Assembly (NCBI GenBank): GCA_035411425.1
Contig: DAONSX010000051.1
Span: forward strand, 1 to 16,796
Reading direction: 5' to 3'
Source of the DNA: TTA-H9 sp002071415
Lineage (GTDB): Bacteria; Bacteroidota; Bacteroidia; Bacteroidales; TTA-H9
DNA length: 16,796 nucleotides
Under the pieces are notes generated by a model. That model ran no database searches. It saw only the letters and a program-made list of their open reading frames with translations, and was not told where the DNA came from. Below are positions 14,926 to 16,796 of this stretch, one piece after another (within the stretch, counting starts at the first letter, position 1; each line of letters begins with the position of its first letter). Position numbers and translations under genes: made by a program.

Positions 14926-16036
14926 TTATTGTTTTCGAGCAATGTTGCCATTTTGCATCAGGTAGGCCTTGATGAAGTCTTGAATATCACCATCGAGAAC
15001 TGCTTGTGTGTCTCCGGTTTCATAATTGGTTCGGTGATCTTTCACCATTTTATAAGGATGCAGGATATAGCTACGTATTTGTGATCCCCATTCAATTTTT
15101 TTCTTTGCAGCTTCAATGGCATCTATTTTTTCTCTTTTCTTGCGCAGTTCTATTTCATAGAGTTTCGATTTCAGCATTTGCAGGGCTTTTTCCTTGTTTT
15201 GCTGCTGTGAGCGTGTAACCTGACATTCGATGACAATGCTCGTAGGTTCATGTTTAAGCCTGACAGCGGTTTCTACCTTGTTAACATTTTGTCCGCCCGG
15301 GCCGCTACTGCGGTAGGTTTCCCATGTAATATCGGCCGGATTGATATCGATTTCTATATTTTCATCAACGATAGGATATATATAAACTGATGCAAAAGAA
15401 GTATGACGTCGTGCGTTCGAATCGAAAGGTGAGATGCGCACAAGACGATGCACCCCATTTTCGGCCTTCAAATATCCAAAAGCATATTCACCATCAAATT
15501 CAAGAACTACATTTTTTATTCCTGCTACATCGCCTTCATGTAAATCGAGTTCGGTCACCTTGAAGTTCTGCCTCTCGCCATATCGAATGTACATGCGCAT
15601 AAGCATGGAAGCCCAGTCCTGACTCTCCGTTCCTCCTGCCCCAGCATTGATTTCCATGATGGCACCCATACGGTCTTCCTCGGCCGAAAGCATATTCATA
15701 AATTCAAGTTCTTCTACTTCCTGAAGGGTTTCTTGATAATGCCTATTCACCTCTTCCTCGGTGGCTTCGCCCATATCCCAAAAATCAACCAAAACCCGTA
15801 AATCTTCATATAAATTCTTTACTTTCTCAAAACGCTCTATCCATACTTTTTTTGCCTGAATGGACTTAAGAATTTTTTCTGCAGATTTGGGATCATTCCA
15901 AAAGTCGTTTGCATGGGTTATGTCTTCCTCTTCCTTTACATCTTTGAGTTTTTTATCTATGTCAAAGAAACCTCCTCAAGGCTTCTATCCTTGATTCGAG
16001 AACTTTAAGGTCTTCATTCATCATATTTTGAGTCAT
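14926..16036 (-). CDS. prfB: Peptide chain release factor 2, with +1 programmed frameshift
   Basis: RF2 ends translation at UAA and UGA. The gene is split between two frames. The first 24 codons run from ATG 16034-16036 (MTQNMMNEDLKV, then RIEALRRFL) to an in-frame TGA at 15962-15964. A +1 shift at CTT (skipping T15964) then continues DIDKKLKDVKEEE to the TAA at 14926. The joined protein is 369 residues, normal for RF2. The codon-recognition motif SPF is at about 202-204 and the catalytic GGQ, in SGPGGQNVNK, at about 247-249, very close to the E. coli positions (205-207 and 250-252). SPF rather than PxT confirms RF2 over RF1. It starts eight bases after the recX stop, so the two are cotranscribed. 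The frameshift gives autoregulation: low RF2 favours the shift. Confidence 0.96.
15961..15976 (-). promoter_or_regulatory. prfB +1 programmed frameshift site
   Basis: The minus strand reads AGGAGG TTT CTT TGA C. The internal Shine-Dalgarno AGGAGG lies three bases ahead of the slippery CTT and the TGA stop, the same spacing as in E. coli (AGGGGG TAT CTT TGA C). The reading frame is restored exactly after skipping one T. Confidence 0.95.
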
Positions 16037-16044
16037 TTAAAAAA

Positions 16045-16536
16045 TTATTCTTCTATGAGGTTTGTTTTACCCAGTAAGCTGTAAATCAGTTCAGCTTCGT
16101 ATCCTTTTGACAGGGCAAAACGTATGAGTTTCTGACGGGCAACATCTGGCAGTTCTTTTGATAGCGATTTTCGTTTGTTGTTCAAGATTTTCAATAAGCT
16201 TTTTTTATATTCATCGTCATCCAGCAAGGCAATGGCTTGCTCTGTCAATTCATTCGATATGTGGTGCCGTTGAAGCTCGGCCTTGATTTTTATCTTGCCC
16301 CATTTTAAATTGTGAAATTTTCCTTGGACAAACATGCGGGCAAAACGTCCATCATCTATAAACCCTTCACGGGTAAGCTGCTGAATAATTTCTGAGATTT
16401 TGTCTTCAGTTACTCCCCATTGCTCGAGTTTAAGCCTGAGATCGTAGCTGCATCTTTCCTCAAAGGCGCACCATCGCTTTGCCTTCTCGAACAGACCCTC
16501 ATCGCTGGAATGAATTTTTGAAGAAGGATTTTTCAT
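16045..16536 (-). CDS. recX: Regulatory protein RecX
   Basis: RecX modulates RecA by binding its filaments and limiting recombination activity. The 163-residue protein is made of the usual three-helix repeats. AKRWCAFEERCSYDLRLKLEQWGV is the first, with the typical R/E-rich S-x-x-E/D-L-x-x-K-L pattern. IIQQLTREGFIDDGRFARMFV follows, carrying the family-characteristic L-x-x-x-G-F/Y-I-D-D-x-R-F-A motif, and then WGKIKIKAELQRHHI. The C-terminal repeat ends ALSKGYEAELIYSLLG. The start is ATG 16534-16536. A TAnnTTTG box lies 17 bases upstream, and the gene leads into prfB with an eight-base gap. No recA is in the window. Confidence 0.92.
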   Translation of the reverse strand: MKNPSSKIHSSDEGLFEKAKRWCAFEERCSYDLRLKLEQWGVTEDKISEIIQQLTREGFIDDGRFARMFVQGKFHNLKWGKIKIKAELQRHHISNELTEQAIALLDDDEYKKSLLKILNNKRKSLSKELPDVARQKLIRFALSKGYEAELIYSLLGKTNLIEE

Positions 16537-16552
16537 ATAGATTAAGAAACTG

Positions 16553-16560
16553 CAAAATTA
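16553..16560 (-). promoter_or_regulatory. -7 promoter box for recX-prfB
   Basis: The minus strand reads TAATTTTGCAG, 16 bases before the recX ATG, giving a short leader of about 10-12 bases. No good -33 element was seen. Confidence 0.5.
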
Positions 16561-16679
16561 TGTAACTTCTTGTTCATATAGAAAGAATGTTGTGTTTAAA
16601 TTTATTAGATGTATTGGGCTGGGATTTTTTACTTCTCTTAAAAAATTCAGAAAAACTTTTCTAATCTACATTTTATGCT

Positions 16680-16687
16680 TACCTTTG
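16680..16687 (+). promoter_or_regulatory. Possible -7 promoter box at the right edge
   Basis: TACCTTTG matches TAnnTTTG on the plus strand, 20 bases before an ATG at 16708. The -33 region is A/T rich without a clear TTTG. Confidence 0.3.
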
Positions 16688-16707
16688 AATAAAATATTCC
16701 ATCTCGG

Positions 16708-16796
16708 ATGAAAATCTTTGAAATCTTCACAAAACACTTTAAACCATCAAGATGTATCTTGATAAAAGACTTCTTTGGTTTTCATAAAAAGATAAA
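16708..16796 (+). CDS. Unrecognised ORF start, cut by the window edge
   Basis: From ATG 16708 the frame stays open for 29 codons to the edge (begins MKIFEIFTKHFKPSRC). It follows a TAnnTTTG box at a plausible distance. The length is too short to judge coding potential, and I recognise no family. Inside it is an inverted repeat, ATCAAGAT-GT-ATCTTGAT (16746-16763), which could equally be a regulatory site or hairpin. Confidence 0.22.
   Translation, partial: MKIFEIFTKHFKPSRCILIKDFFGFHKKI

Noticed and set aside
14926..15792. prfB as a separate gene starting at TTG 15792
   Set aside because: The upstream frame continues to the frameshift site and supplies the missing RF2 N-terminal domain, so the full gene starts at 16036.

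Overview
The window looks like ordinary chromosomal DNA of a Bacteroidota bacterium, probably Bacteroidales or a related environmental lineage. Three things point there: a protein with a type IX secretion (T9SS) C-terminal sorting domain, families typical of the phylum (DUF4834, DUF6427, a DUF7033-type deacetylase), and many copies of the Bacteroidota -7 promoter element TAnnTTTG in place of classical -35/-10 boxes. Shine-Dalgarno sequences are mostly absent ahead of starts. No tRNA, rRNA, IS element, integrase or CRISPR array was seen.

Layout. 1-843 (minus): rpmH (ribosomal protein L34, 52 aa) with its promoter and a terminator, then a DUF4834 membrane protein, then the 5' part of an RlmI-type rRNA methyltransferase that runs off the left edge and carries an in-frame TAG. 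1063-2523 (minus): pepD with a perfect terminator hairpin. 2623-3240 (minus): rsmG, divergent from 3343-4708 (plus), which holds a secreted glucosaminidase with two LysM domains followed by ppnP. 4719-7505 (minus): a 928-aa membrane-anchored DUF3352-like protein with a beta-propeller-like C-terminal part, convergent with ppnP. 7661-10587 (minus): a tightly packed set of a CE4-like deacetylase, a DUF6427 membrane protein and rnhB. 10729-12522 (plus): dnaX. 12523-12965: a 443-base gap ending in a probably bidirectional terminator. 12966-14666 (minus): a secreted Omp28-like protein with a CGPC thioredoxin motif and T9SS tail. 14926-16536 (minus): recX and prfB, with the classical +1 frameshift in prfB. 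The right edge has a possible plus-strand promoter and the start of an unrecognised ORF.

Most genes serve translation (rpmH, rlmI, rsmG, prfB), replication and repair (dnaX, rnhB, recX) or peptide, nucleoside and cell-wall turnover (pepD, ppnP, glucosaminidase). I found no convincing new multi-gene system. The points most worth a second look are the amber codon inside rlmI, an A8 slippery run in dnaX placed where a short gamma-like subunit could be made, a promoter apparently giving a leaderless mRNA for the glucosaminidase, and a conserved extended -7 box shared by unrelated genes.
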